Shown: piece after piece, positions 49,042 to 57,518 of the stretch
Position numbering within the stretch: position 1 is the first letter of the stretch
How the letters are laid out: every line of letters begins with the position of its first letter
From: Lichenicola sp050954785
GTDB taxonomy: Bacteria > Pseudomonadota > Alphaproteobacteria > Acetobacterales > Acetobacteraceae
Assembly (NCBI GenBank): GCA_050954785.1
Contig: JBPBQO010000171.1
Coordinates: forward strand, 1-64,000
Direction: 5' to 3'
Length of the DNA stretch: 64,000 nucleotides
Program-made: the position numbers and the translations under genes
Notes under the pieces: generated by a model
Database searches by the model: none
Told to the model about the DNA's origin: nothing
The model's input: the letters and a program-made list of their open reading frames with translations, nothing else

Positions 49042-51105
49042 TCAGATATCGAGCAGCGCCTCGGACGTCGCGTTCGCGTTTTCCTGGATGAACTGGAACC
49101 GTAATTCCGGACGCCGGCCCATCAGGCTTTCCACCCGCTCGTCGGTCGCCTCGCGATCCTCGTGCGCCGCGATGACCTTCAGCAGGGTGCGATGCGCCGG
49201 GTCCATCGTCGTGCGCTTGAGGTCGGCCGGCGGCATCTCGCCCAGGCCCTTGAACCGACTCACCTCGATCTTGGTGCCGGCCTTGAAGCCGGTCTTCAGC
49301 TTCCGCTCGCGATCGCGGTCGTTCATCGCATAGACCGTCTTCGCCCCCTGGGTCAGCCGATAGAGCGGCGGCTGTGCCAAATGCAGGTGGCCGCCCTGGA
49401 TCAGTTCTGGCAGCTCCCGATAGAAGAAGGTCATCAGCAGCGAGGCGATGTGGGCGCCATCCACGTCCGCGTCCGTCATGATGATGACGCGGCCGTAGCG
49501 CAGCTTGGACTCGTCGTAGCGCGCACCCTGGCCGCAGCCGAGCGCCTCCATCAGGTCCTTCAGTTCCTGGTTGCCGCGCAGCTTCTCGGCCGAGGCGCTG
49601 GCGACGTTCAGGATCTTGCCGCGCAACGGCAGCACTGCCTGGGTCTCGCGGTTGCGCGCCTGCTTGGCCGAACCGCCGGCGCTGTCGCCCTCGACCAGGA
49701 ATATCTCGGTCTCGGCGGCATTCTCGCGCGTGCAGTCGGTCAGCTTGCCGGGCAAGCGCAGCCGGCGGGTCGCGGTCTTGCGCGGGGTGTCCTTGAGATC
49801 GCGGCGGCGCAACCGCTCCTCGGCACGCTCGATGATCGCCGCCAGCAGTGCGTCCGCCTGCGCCGGGTGTCCCGCCAGCCAATGGTCGAACCGGTCGCGC
49901 AACGCGGTCTCGACCAGCCGTGTCGCCTCCGAATTGGTCAGCTTTTCCTTGGTCTGACCCTGGAACTGCGGCTCGCGGATGAACGCCGACAGCTTGGCCG
50001 CCACCGCGCCGAGCAGATCCTCGGCGGTCACCTGCTGTGCCCGCTTGTTGCTCCGCTGCTCGCCCCAGTTACGCAGGCCCTTGATCAGCGCGTTGCGGAA
50101 CCCGGTCTCGTGGGTGCCGCCCATGGGGGTCGGGATGGTGTTGCAGAACGAGGCCAGCGCCGACTCGCCGGACTCGAGCCAGGCCAGCGCCCACTCGACG
50201 CGGCCCGTCTGTGCGCCGTCCGGGCCGGCCGGCAAATTGGCCTCGCCCGACCACAGGTCGAACAGCAGCGTCGCCTTGTCGTCGAGCTCGTCGCGCAGAC
50301 TGTCGGCCAGGCCGCCCGGAAAATGCAGTACCGCAGTCTCAGGGATGTCGGCGCCCTTGAGCAGGCTCGGCTCGCACTCCCAGCGGATAGTCACGCCGCG
50401 AAACAGGAACGCCTTGGACCGGCAGAACCGATACAATCTGGCCGCCGAGAAGATGAGCGGCCCGAAGATCTCGGTGTCCGGGATGAAGCTGATCTGGGTA
50501 CCGCGCCGGTTCTGGGTGACGCCGATCTTTTCCAGCGGGCCCATCGGCTTGCCGCGCTCATACGACTGCCGCCAGACCGCACGATCCCGTGCCACTTCCA
50601 CTTCGAGCAGCGACGACAGCGCATTGACCACCGACGAACCGACGCCGTGCAGGCCGCCCGAGGTCGCGTAGGCCTTGCCCGAGAACTTGCCGCCCGAATG
50701 CAGCGTGGTGAAAATGACCTCGAGCGCCGAGCGGTCGCGGAACTTCGGGTGCGCGTCCACCGGAATGCCGCGCCCGTTGTCGCGCACGGTCAGCCGGTTG
50801 CCGGCCTCGAGCGAGATCTCGATGGTCGTGGCATGGCCGGCAACGGCCTCGTCCATGGCGTTGTCGATGATCTCGGCTGCCAGATGGTGCAGCGCGTTCT
50901 CGTCGGTGCCGCCGATATACATGCCCGGGCGGCGCCGGACCGGCTCCAGGCCCTCCAGCACCTCGATATCACGCGCCGAGTAGCCGGGTTCCGGCTCGGC
51001 GGCGTTGGACGCCGTGGCGGTCTTCGGTTTGCGCGTTGCCGGCATCGCAGCCGGCGGCATGCCGGTGCGGGGTTTGCGCGGCACTGGTGAGAACAGGTCG
51101 TTCAT
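49042..51105 (-). CDS. parE: DNA topoisomerase IV subunit B
   Basis: The 687-residue protein has a GHKL ATPase domain (LEGLEPVRRRPGMYIGGTDE, EIIDNAMDEAVAGHA, RDNGRGIPVDAHPKF, GGLHGVGSSVVNALS). The TOPRIM domain follows with EIFLVEGDSAGGSAKQARNR and VIIMTDADVDGAHIASLLMT, and the C-terminal part has VSRFKGLGEMPPADLKRTTM. It decatenates chromosomes together with ParC. I call ParE rather than GyrB from the length and the GCGQGARYDE-type TOPRIM segment. About 40 disordered residues precede the domain. The 3' end is directly bordered by the transposon remnant, which did not damage the reading frame. Confidence 0.95.
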   Translation of the reverse strand: MNDLFSPVPRKPRTGMPPAAMPATRKPKTATASNAAEPEPGYSARDIEVLEGLEPVRRRPGMYIGGTDENALHHLAAEIIDNAMDEAVAGHATTIEISLEAGNRLTVRDNGRGIPVDAHPKFRDRSALEVIFTTLHSGGKFSGKAYATSGGLHGVGSSVVNALSSLLEVEVARDRAVWRQSYERGKPMGPLEKIGVTQNRRGTQISFIPDTEIFGPLIFSAARLYRFCRSKAFLFRGVTIRWECEPSLLKGADIPETAVLHFPGGLADSLRDELDDKATLLFDLWSGEANLPAGPDGAQTGRVEWALAWLESGESALASFCNTIPTPMGGTHETGFRNALIKGLRNWGEQRSNKRAQQVTAEDLLGAVAAKLSAFIREPQFQGQTKEKLTNSEATRLVETALRDRFDHWLAGHPAQADALLAAIIERAEERLRRRDLKDTPRKTATRRLRLPGKLTDCTRENAAETEIFLVEGDSAGGSAKQARNRETQAVLPLRGKILNVASASAEKLRGNQELKDLMEALGCGQGARYDESKLRYGRVIIMTDADVDGAHIASLLMTFFYRELPELIQGGHLHLAQPPLYRLTQGAKTVYAMNDRDRERKLKTGFKAGTKIEVSRFKGLGEMPPADLKRTTMDPAHRTLLKVIAAHEDREATDERVESLMGRRPELRFQFIQENANATSEALLDI

Positions 51106-51156
51106 GATTGGTTCTCACTCCCCTGCGGCACGCGAGTCAACCCTGCGAGACCATCT

Positions 51157-51178
51157 GGTAACGGATATAGCTGTTACC
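51157..51178. promoter_or_regulatory. Imperfect palindrome between parE and the RND efflux operon
   Basis: GGTAAC at 51157-51162 and GTTACC at 51173-51178 flank an AT-containing centre (TATA). The spacing and symmetry resemble a TetR-type operator about 95 bases upstream of the efflux start, but no regulator gene is adjacent. It could also form a hairpin in RNA. Confidence 0.45.
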
Positions 51179-51272
51179 TTTTGATGCGAATACGTTTGGC
51201 TGCTGGCTTGTTGTCATCGAGCCTTGTTGCAACATCCTGCTCCATCGTTGTGGCCGGACAGGAGCGCCGACT

Positions 51273-54200
51273 ATGGGTCTGGTCAAGTTCGCCCTGAAGT
51301 ACCGCATCACCTTTTATGTGATGGCGGTGCTGATCATGCTCGCCGGCGGTGGCGCCGCGGTCGTCATGCCCAAGGACGTCCTGCCGGACGTTAACATCCC
51401 GGTCGTTACCATCATCTGGACCTACACCGGCCTCGATACGCCGGATATGCAGAACCAGGTCACCTCGTACAACGAGCTGGCCCTGTCCAACAACGTCGTC
51501 GGCATACGCGACATGGAGAGCACGACTCTCCAGGGCATTACCATCACCAGGGTGTATTTCCAGCCCGGCGTCGATATCGGCCTGGCACTCAGCCAGGTGA
51601 GTTCGGCGACCAACGCCATTCGTGGGCAGTTGCCGCCCGGGATCCAGCCGCCGATCGTGATCCGGTTTTCGGCATCCTCGGTGCCGGTGATTCAGATCGC
51701 GGCGACGTCCGAGGTCGAGAGCCAGGCCGACGTCTATAATTATGTCCGCTTCCGGCTGCGCTCGACCCTGCAGACCACCCCCGGCTCCACCATGCCGCCG
51801 CCCTATGGCGGCGTGCCCGAGCAGGTGATGATCGATCTCGATCCGCATGCGATGCAGGCCTACGGGCTGACCCCGATGCAGGTGGTGACCGCGGTCAACG
51901 CGCAGAGCCTGACCCTGCCGTCCGGTCTCGCCAAGCTGGGCCAGACCCAGTTCATCATGCGGCTGAACACCCTGCCCAAGGTGCTGGACGCGCTCAACAC
52001 CATTCCGATCAAGCTGGTGAACGGCTCGCCGATCCTGTTGCGCGACGTGGGCTGGGCGAGGGCGGGCGGACCGCCGCAACAGAACATGGTGCATGTGAAC
52101 GGTCAGAACGGCCTGTTGCTGCCGGTGCTCAAGAACGGTCCGACCTCCACGATCGAGATCGTCGACGCGGTGAAGTCGATGCTGCCGGGCATCATCGCGG
52201 CAGCGCCCAAGGACATCCATATCGTCTCGCTGTTCGACCAGTCGGTGTTCGTCTCGGAGGCGATCAGCGACGTGGCCGAGGAAGGCCTGATCGCGGCGGC
52301 GCTGACCGGGCTGATGATCCTGCTGTTTCTGGGATCGTGGCGGGCCACCCTGGTGGTGCTGGTGTCGATTCCGCTGGCGGTGCTGAGCTCGCTCGCCGTG
52401 CTGGCGGTGCTGGGCGAGACCATGAACGTCATGACCCTGGGTGGGCTGGCTCTGGCGGTCGGCATCCTGGTCGACGATGCCACCGTGGCGATCGAGAACA
52501 CCTACCGGGTGATGGAAAGCGGCAAAGGCTTCCGCGAGAGCGTGGTCGAGGGTGCCGCGGCGATCGCCAAGCCGACGCTGATCTCGACCCTGTCGATCTG
52601 TTCGGCGTTCGTGTCGGTGCTGTTCCTGGTGGGGGCGCCCAAATACATCTTTACCCCGCAGGCGCTGGCGGTGGTGTTCGCCATGCTCGCCTCCTACGTG
52701 CTCTCACGCACCCTGGTGCCGATCCTGATCGACGTGCTGGTGGCGCCTGAGCACAAGCGCCGGGAAGAGCAGAAGCAGAAGAAGGAGCAGGACAAGGGCA
52801 AGCCCGGCCTGTTCACCCGGATCCATACCGGCTTCGAGCGCGGCTTCGGCCGGTTTCACACCGGCTATATCGGCCTGCTGCATGTCGTGCTGAAGCGCCG
52901 TCTGCTCACCGGCGCGGTGGTGGGCGTGATGCTGGTCGTGTGCGGCTGCCTGTTCCCGTTCCTCGGCAAGGATTATTTCCCGGCGATCGAGAGCGGCCAG
53001 ATCACCCTGCATGTCCGAGCCAGATCGGGCACCCGGATCGAGGAGGCGGCGAAGCTGTTCAGCCGGGTCGAGGACACCATGCGCGAGGTCGCCGGCCACG
53101 ACTCCAAGGGTGCATCGAACGTGGTGACCGTGCTGGACAATATCGGCCTGCCCTCGGTGAACTATAATCTCGCCTTCAACGACGGCACCTTCGTGTCCTA
53201 TTCCGATGGCCAGATCCTGGCGACGCTCAAGCCCGGCGTCAGCGGCAGCCGGGTCACCAAGCAGCTTCGGGTGCTCCTGCACCAGCGCTTCCCGGACACC
53301 ATCTTCTATTTCCAGCCTGCCGACATCATCACCCAGATCCTCGACTTCGGCGTGCCGTCGCAGATCGACGTGCAGGTGCATGGCCGCCACGGCGCCGTCG
53401 ACCTGGCAATGGCGCGAACCCTGGAGCGGCGGCTGAAAGCGCTGCCCGGCCTGGTCGACGTGCATCTGCAGCAGGTGGTGGATGCGCCGGAGTTCCTGGC
53501 CGAGATCGACCGGCAGCGCGCGTCCGAGCTCGGCCTGACCGAGCAGCAGGTCGCCAACCAGCTCAACATCTCGCTGTCGGGCAGCTTCCAGGTATCCCCC
53601 AACTTCTGGACCGATCCCAAGACGGGGATCCCCTGGCAGCTCACGGTGCAGACGCCGGAATACCGGCTCGACAATCTGGCCCAGATCGCCAACACGCCGT
53701 TGGTCACCGGCGATGGCGGCGTCAACGGCCTGCAGCCGGTCAGCCTGTTGAGCAATGTCGCCACCTTCCATCGCGGGACCGAGCAGTCGGTGCTGAGCCA
53801 CGTCAACACCGAGCCGACCTTCGACGTCTATGCCGCGGTCCAGGACATGGATCTCGGTTCGGCTGCAAGTGCCATCAACCGTGTCGTCAAGGAGGAGCAG
53901 AAGCACCTGCAGGCACCCGACAAGATCGTCGTGCGCGGCCAGATCGAGAGCATGAACAGTGCCTTCTCGCATATCGAGATCGGGCTGGTCGTGGCAGTGG
54001 TCGCCGTCTATCTGCTGATGGTGCTGAACTACCAGGACTGGGGCGATCCGTTCGTGGTGCTTTGCGCCCTGCCGCTGGTGTTCTGCGGCATCGTGCTCAG
54101 CCTGTTCATTACCCACACCACCTTTTCGATCGCCTCGCTGATGGGAGCGATCATGAGCGTGGGCGTCGCATCCGCGAACTCGATCCTGCTGGTGACGTTC

Positions 54201-54482
54201 GCTCGTGAGCACCGGCAGGAAACCGGATGCTCGGCGATCGAGGGTGCGATCGCCGCCGGTGACGCGAGGCTCAGGCCGGTCCTGATGACGGCCGGCGCGA
54301 TGGTGGTCGGACTGATCCCGATGGCGCTCGATCTGGGGCAGGGCGGTGAGCAGAATGCCGCCCTCGCACGTGCCGTCATCGGCGGCATCACCGTCGGCAC
54401 CTGCTCGACGCTGCTGTTCGTGCCGTTCCTCTACAGCCTGCTTCGCAAGGGCCCGGTGCACGGCCCGGAGGACTACGTATGA
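51273..54482 (+). CDS. RND-family efflux permease
   Basis: The 1069-residue protein has the RND fold of twelve helices and two large periplasmic loops. TM4 has the proton-relay pair in GGLALAVGILVDDATVAIEN. The last helices include FCGIVLSLFITHTTFSIASL and ALDLGQGGEQNAALARAVIG. Between the halves lies a very charged cytosolic linker of about 40 residues (PEHKRREEQKQKKEQDKGK). The group resembles the HAE1/AcrB-like pumps of alphaproteobacteria. AGGAG precedes the start. It overlaps the adaptor gene by four bases, in the order permease first, and no outer-membrane channel gene is nearby. Confidence 0.95.
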   Translation: MGLVKFALKYRITFYVMAVLIMLAGGGAAVVMPKDVLPDVNIPVVTIIWTYTGLDTPDMQNQVTSYNELALSNNVVGIRDMESTTLQGITITRVYFQPGVDIGLALSQVSSATNAIRGQLPPGIQPPIVIRFSASSVPVIQIAATSEVESQADVYNYVRFRLRSTLQTTPGSTMPPPYGGVPEQVMIDLDPHAMQAYGLTPMQVVTAVNAQSLTLPSGLAKLGQTQFIMRLNTLPKVLDALNTIPIKLVNGSPILLRDVGWARAGGPPQQNMVHVNGQNGLLLPVLKNGPTSTIEIVDAVKSMLPGIIAAAPKDIHIVSLFDQSVFVSEAISDVAEEGLIAAALTGLMILLFLGSWRATLVVLVSIPLAVLSSLAVLAVLGETMNVMTLGGLALAVGILVDDATVAIENTYRVMESGKGFRESVVEGAAAIAKPTLISTLSICSAFVSVLFLVGAPKYIFTPQALAVVFAMLASYVLSRTLVPILIDVLVAPEHKRREEQKQKKEQDKGKPGLFTRIHTGFERGFGRFHTGYIGLLHVVLKRRLLTGAVVGVMLVVCGCLFPFLGKDYFPAIESGQITLHVRARSGTRIEEAAKLFSRVEDTMREVAGHDSKGASNVVTVLDNIGLPSVNYNLAFNDGTFVSYSDGQILATLKPGVSGSRVTKQLRVLLHQRFPDTIFYFQPADIITQILDFGVPSQIDVQVHGRHGAVDLAMARTLERRLKALPGLVDVHLQQVVDAPEFLAEIDRQRASELGLTEQQVANQLNISLSGSFQVSPNFWTDPKTGIPWQLTVQTPEYRLDNLAQIANTPLVTGDGGVNGLQPVSLLSNVATFHRGTEQSVLSHVNTEPTFDVYAAVQDMDLGSAASAINRVVKEEQKHLQAPDKIVVRGQIESMNSAFSHIEIGLVVAVVAVYLLMVLNYQDWGDPFVVLCALPLVFCGIVLSLFITHTTFSIASLMGAIMSVGVASANSILLVTFAREHRQETGCSAIEGAIAAGDARLRPVLMTAGAMVVGLIPMALDLGQGGEQNAALARAVIGGITVGTCSTLLFVPFLYSLLRKGPVHGPEDYV

Positions 54483-55834
54483 CCCCGCGTGAGTATGACG
54501 ATGGCGGCCACGATACGTCCGTGAACAAGGCGGCGCCCGATCGCGAACCGGACCAGGACCAGAAGCCTGATCCGAAACAGGAACAGGAGCCGCCGCCACC
54601 ACCTCGGCGCCGGCTGGCATTATACGTGGCTGTGCCGCTGGCGATGCTGGTCGGCTGGGGCGTCTACATACATTGGCGTCAGTCGAGCAATGCGTCCGAC
54701 ACACTGAAACAGGCACAGGCCTCGGTGCCCGATGTTCAGGTGGCCACCGTGCATCGCACCTCCAACCTGACGGCGACCACGCTGCCCGGCCAGACGGCCG
54801 CGTTCGAGTCCGCCGACCTTTATGCCCGTGCGACCGGCTACGTCACCCAGCGCATGGTCGATATCGGCAGCCACGTAAAGAAAGGCGACCTGCTGCTGAC
54901 GATCGCCTCGCCGGACCTGGACCAGCAACTGGAACAGGCCCAGGCGCAGCTCGGTCAGATGCAGGCCCAGCTCCAGCAGGCCCAGGCCAACCTCGGCCAG
55001 GCCAATGCCAATACCAAGCTCGCACTGGTCAACCGCAACCGTTCACAGATCCTGGCGGGCGAGGGGTGGGATACCAAGCAGAACCGCGACACCCAGGTCA
55101 CCAACTACAATGTCAGCAGCACCAGCGTGAAGTCGGCGCAGGCGGGCATCGGGGTCGCGGTCGCCAACGTACGTGCGCAACAGGCGAGCGTGGACCGGCT
55201 GGTGGCGCTGACCGGCTTCGAGAACGTCAAGGCGCCGTTCGACGGAGTGATCACCCAGCGCGACGTCGATATCGGCACCCTGGTACAGAGCGACGCCAGC
55301 ACCGGCACCGCCTTACTGCACATCGACGATCAGGATCTGCTGCGTTGCCAGATCTATGTGCCGCAAAGCCAGTTCACCGGTATTCATGTCGGACTGCCGG
55401 CGCATGTCATGGTGACGGAACTGCCCGGCCAGGTGTTCAAGGCGGTGGTGTCGCGCTCGTCCGTTTCGCTGGCGCAGAACTCGCGCTCGATGCTGGTCGA
55501 GGTCGACATCGACAACCGCGACGGCCGCCTTACCCCTGGCCTGTTCGTGACGGTGTCGTTCGACGTGACGCGCCCGACCCCTGTGGTGGTGGTTCCGGAT
55601 GCGGCGCTGATCTTCGACGCCACGGGTCTGCATGTCGCGGTGATCGACCAGGACAGCAAGGTCACGATGCGCACGATCAGCATCGCCCGCGACACCGGCA
55701 CCGAAGCCGAACTACGCGATGGTCTGAACGGCACGGAGAGAGTGATCGTCAACCCGCCGACCGATCTCTCCGAAGGCCAGAAAGTCCATGTGCTTCCGGA
55801 GAAGAAGACCGACGGCAAGCAGGCGTCGGGCTGA
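54479..55834 (+). CDS. RND efflux periplasmic adaptor (membrane fusion protein)
   Basis: The 451-residue protein has a cytosolic N-terminus of about 40 residues rich in D, Q, K and P, then one transmembrane anchor (LALYVAVPLAMLVGWGVYIH). The lipoyl/barrel-sandwich halves are ARATGYVTQRMVDIGSHVKK and KAPFDGVITQRDVDIGTLVQ, separated by a coiled-coil hairpin of about 90 residues rich in Q and A (LEQAQAQLGQMQAQLQQAQA). The beta-barrel domain follows. It connects the permease to an outer-membrane channel of the TolC type. It is coupled to the permease by ATGA. A terminator hairpin follows at 55884. Confidence 0.94.
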   Translation: MTPREYDDGGHDTSVNKAAPDREPDQDQKPDPKQEQEPPPPPRRRLALYVAVPLAMLVGWGVYIHWRQSSNASDTLKQAQASVPDVQVATVHRTSNLTATTLPGQTAAFESADLYARATGYVTQRMVDIGSHVKKGDLLLTIASPDLDQQLEQAQAQLGQMQAQLQQAQANLGQANANTKLALVNRNRSQILAGEGWDTKQNRDTQVTNYNVSSTSVKSAQAGIGVAVANVRAQQASVDRLVALTGFENVKAPFDGVITQRDVDIGTLVQSDASTGTALLHIDDQDLLRCQIYVPQSQFTGIHVGLPAHVMVTELPGQVFKAVVSRSSVSLAQNSRSMLVEVDIDNRDGRLTPGLFVTVSFDVTRPTPVVVVPDAALIFDATGLHVAVIDQDSKVTMRTISIARDTGTEAELRDGLNGTERVIVNPPTDLSEGQKVHVLPEKKTDGKQASG

Positions 55835-55883
55835 CAAGGACTTGGTGCTTCTGCCGTTCGCCCGGCGATTGCATGAAACACAA

Positions 55884-55915
55884 AAGGGGACCGTGCGTCA
55901 CCGCACGATCCCCTT
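55884..55915. terminator. Hairpin between convergent adaptor and secreted-protein genes
   Basis: AAGGGGA at 55884-55890 pairs with TCCCCTT at 55909-55915, and inside them GTGCG at 55893-55897 pairs with CGCAC at 55902-55906. On the minus strand a T-rich stretch (TTTTGTGTTT) follows, so it best serves the minus-strand gene ending at 55944; it may work in both directions. Confidence 0.7.
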
Positions 55916-55943
55916 GCAAACCCCCCACCCCTGGGAAGATCGA

Positions 55944-56522
55944 TCAGCCCTTGTGGCTGCGTGTCACGGCACGAATATGACGAACCCGGGCCGGATGGTC
56001 GAGTGAGCTCGGCGCGGCACAGGTCTCGTAACTGGCGGGCTGGACAATGTCCTTGGCTTCCGCGTAGCCGCCGAGATCGGACGCGTTGTCGAGCACCGCG
56101 ACCTCGTCGAACATGCTTACCCGCTGCTGGCAGAATGCCACGCCGGCCTTCAGGCCGCGCTCCGACTGCGCATTGGCGAGCTGGGTGATATAGTCGTCAT
56201 GCGCAGTCTGGGCGCCGCGACCATAGGTCGCCCGAAAATACCCGTTCAGCGCCACTTCCTGCGCCGTCAGGTCCGGCCGGAATTTCTCGATGAACGCATT
56301 GTAGCGATCCTGCACGTTGCAGGAGAGGGCAGTAACCATCAGCTCGCTCTTGAGACCCTGCACGTCGAATGCCTGCCTGGCCGACGACATGCCGCACTGG
56401 CCGGCGGCAAAAGCCTGGCTGGTCAGCAGCGTGGCTGCGAGCCCGGCCAGAATCGCACGACCCTTGGTCCGTGTCCTTGAACCTTCTGGCTCGATCTCAA
56501 GGCGCCCTACAAGGAAAGACAT
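55944..56522 (-). CDS. Secreted protein of unknown family
   Basis: The 192-residue product starts MSFLVGRLEIEPEGSRTRTK. A hydrophobic signal segment (AILAGLAATLLTSQAFA) ends before AGQCGMSS, so the mature protein begins near residue 40. The N-region is unusually long for a signal peptide. The mature part is helical and contains cysteines in ALSCNVQDRY, VAFCQQRVS and YETCAAPSS, with the first in AGQC, giving two possible disulfides. The segment QDRYNAFIEKFRPDLTAQEV recalls small helical periplasmic proteins, but I cannot name the family. It stands alone. Confidence 0.75.
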   Translation of the reverse strand: MSFLVGRLEIEPEGSRTRTKGRAILAGLAATLLTSQAFAAGQCGMSSARQAFDVQGLKSELMVTALSCNVQDRYNAFIEKFRPDLTAQEVALNGYFRATYGRGAQTAHDDYITQLANAQSERGLKAGVAFCQQRVSMFDEVAVLDNASDLGGYAEAKDIVQPASYETCAAPSSLDHPARVRHIRAVTRSHKG

Positions 56523-56897
56523 GGTGTTCTCCAGACCGGGCCATGCGGCAAGGAAGGGGGCTCCGGGAAGCGACTGCTCCCCGCTCAACTAACAAGCGAG
56601 GATGACGCCGTAAACGACGGTTCTGCAAGCATTATCCCGGCCACAATGACGAGCACCGCATCGAGTGTTGCGTAACTGCACTGCAACGGGCGTATCAAAC
56701 CGAGATATGTCCAGAAAACATTTTCGATCTAGCAGCGCGGGTGGTTTACTGTTCTGCCTCTCAGGCGGCAAGCGTCGCGAATCGGTTCCGAGTCGCAAAT
56801 ATTCGATAACGTTTCCCGGTCTTCCGCCGCGTTCGAATTTGGCTTAAGGCACTGTCCCCCGCACGTGTTGCGGGCTGCCAGATTTCGGAGCTGACGA
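56523..56897. other. Intergenic region with no recognised gene
   Basis: This is a gap of about 375 bases between two divergent genes for secreted proteins. The stretch 56640-56850 is richer in A and T and should carry both promoters. Short open frames occur, but none has a ribosome site or recognisable composition. No hairpin with a T-run was seen. Confidence 0.5.
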
Positions 56898-57464
56898 GTG
56901 CACGTGCGAGCTGCTGCATCCCTGTTGATGACTGGCATCCTGATCACCGGATGTGCACAGAAACCATTGCCGGCACCGGCCGTGGCGATTGCGCCGAATC
57001 CGTTCGGCTACCTGAAGCAGTCCGCTGTTTGCACGGTGAGCCCGCTTGCCAATGGTCCGACGGGGCGCAGTGCCAAGATAAGTGTGCGTTCCGATGACGG
57101 GCTCTGCACCGTTGCTCTGTCGCAGCCGGATGGCACCGCCTATGCCTCGTTCCTGCTGCAGACGGTGCCGGCGCATGGCAAGGCGTTCATCTACAACTAC
57201 AATAACCAGACTCTGGTGAACTATACCGCGACGACTGCCTATGCAGGTCCGGACAGCTTCACCGTCAGCCTGATCCCGACCGCCGGCCATGCACGTGTGC
57301 CATTGCAGGTCGCGGCGCTGGTGGACGCAACCGGCGTCGTGCTTCCGCCCCCGCCGCCGGTTCCCTACGTCGCGCCGCCGTCGAAAAGCACCCATAGGAC
57401 GAGCAAGTCGACCCGTTCTACCCATTCCACCCACTCGAAGCATAAGAAGGCGAGTTCGTCCTAG
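56898..57464 (+). CDS. Lipoprotein with Ig-like domain and His/Ser/Thr/Lys-rich tail
   Basis: The GTG at 56898 gives 188 residues. The lipobox is MTGILITGCAQKP. The middle (residues 35-145) reads as beta strands: LPAPAVAIAPNPFGYLKQSA, DGTAYASFLLQTVPAHGKAF and TAYAGPDSFTVSLIPTAGHA, similar to cadherin/Ig-like repeats in cell-surface proteins. PPPPPVPYVAPP leads to a terminal stretch of alternating S, T, H and K (SKSTHRTSKSTRSTHSTHSK). Such a basic, His-rich tail could bind peptidoglycan or metals. No family name is offered. A terminator follows at 57478. Confidence 0.72.
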   Translation: MHVRAAASLLMTGILITGCAQKPLPAPAVAIAPNPFGYLKQSAVCTVSPLANGPTGRSAKISVRSDDGLCTVALSQPDGTAYASFLLQTVPAHGKAFIYNYNNQTLVNYTATTAYAGPDSFTVSLIPTAGHARVPLQVAALVDATGVVLPPPPPVPYVAPPSKSTHRTSKSTRSTHSTHSKHKKASSS

Positions 57465-57477
57465 GTCGAACCACAGC

Positions 57478-57503
57478 ACCCCCGGGCCCTATGGACCGGG
57501 GGT
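57478..57503. terminator. Hairpin between convergent lipoprotein and cysI genes
   Basis: ACCCCCGG at 57478-57485 pairs with CCGGGGGT at 57496-57503 around a ten-base loop. It lies 14 bases after the lipoprotein stop and 16 before the end of cysI on the other strand. No strong T-run follows on either side. Confidence 0.55.
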
Positions 57504-57518
57504 GTATCGTCGGCTCGA

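Noticed and set aside
51157..51178. Palindrome as terminator of a short parE antisense transcript
   Set aside because: It has only six-base arms and no T-run; an operator is more likely.
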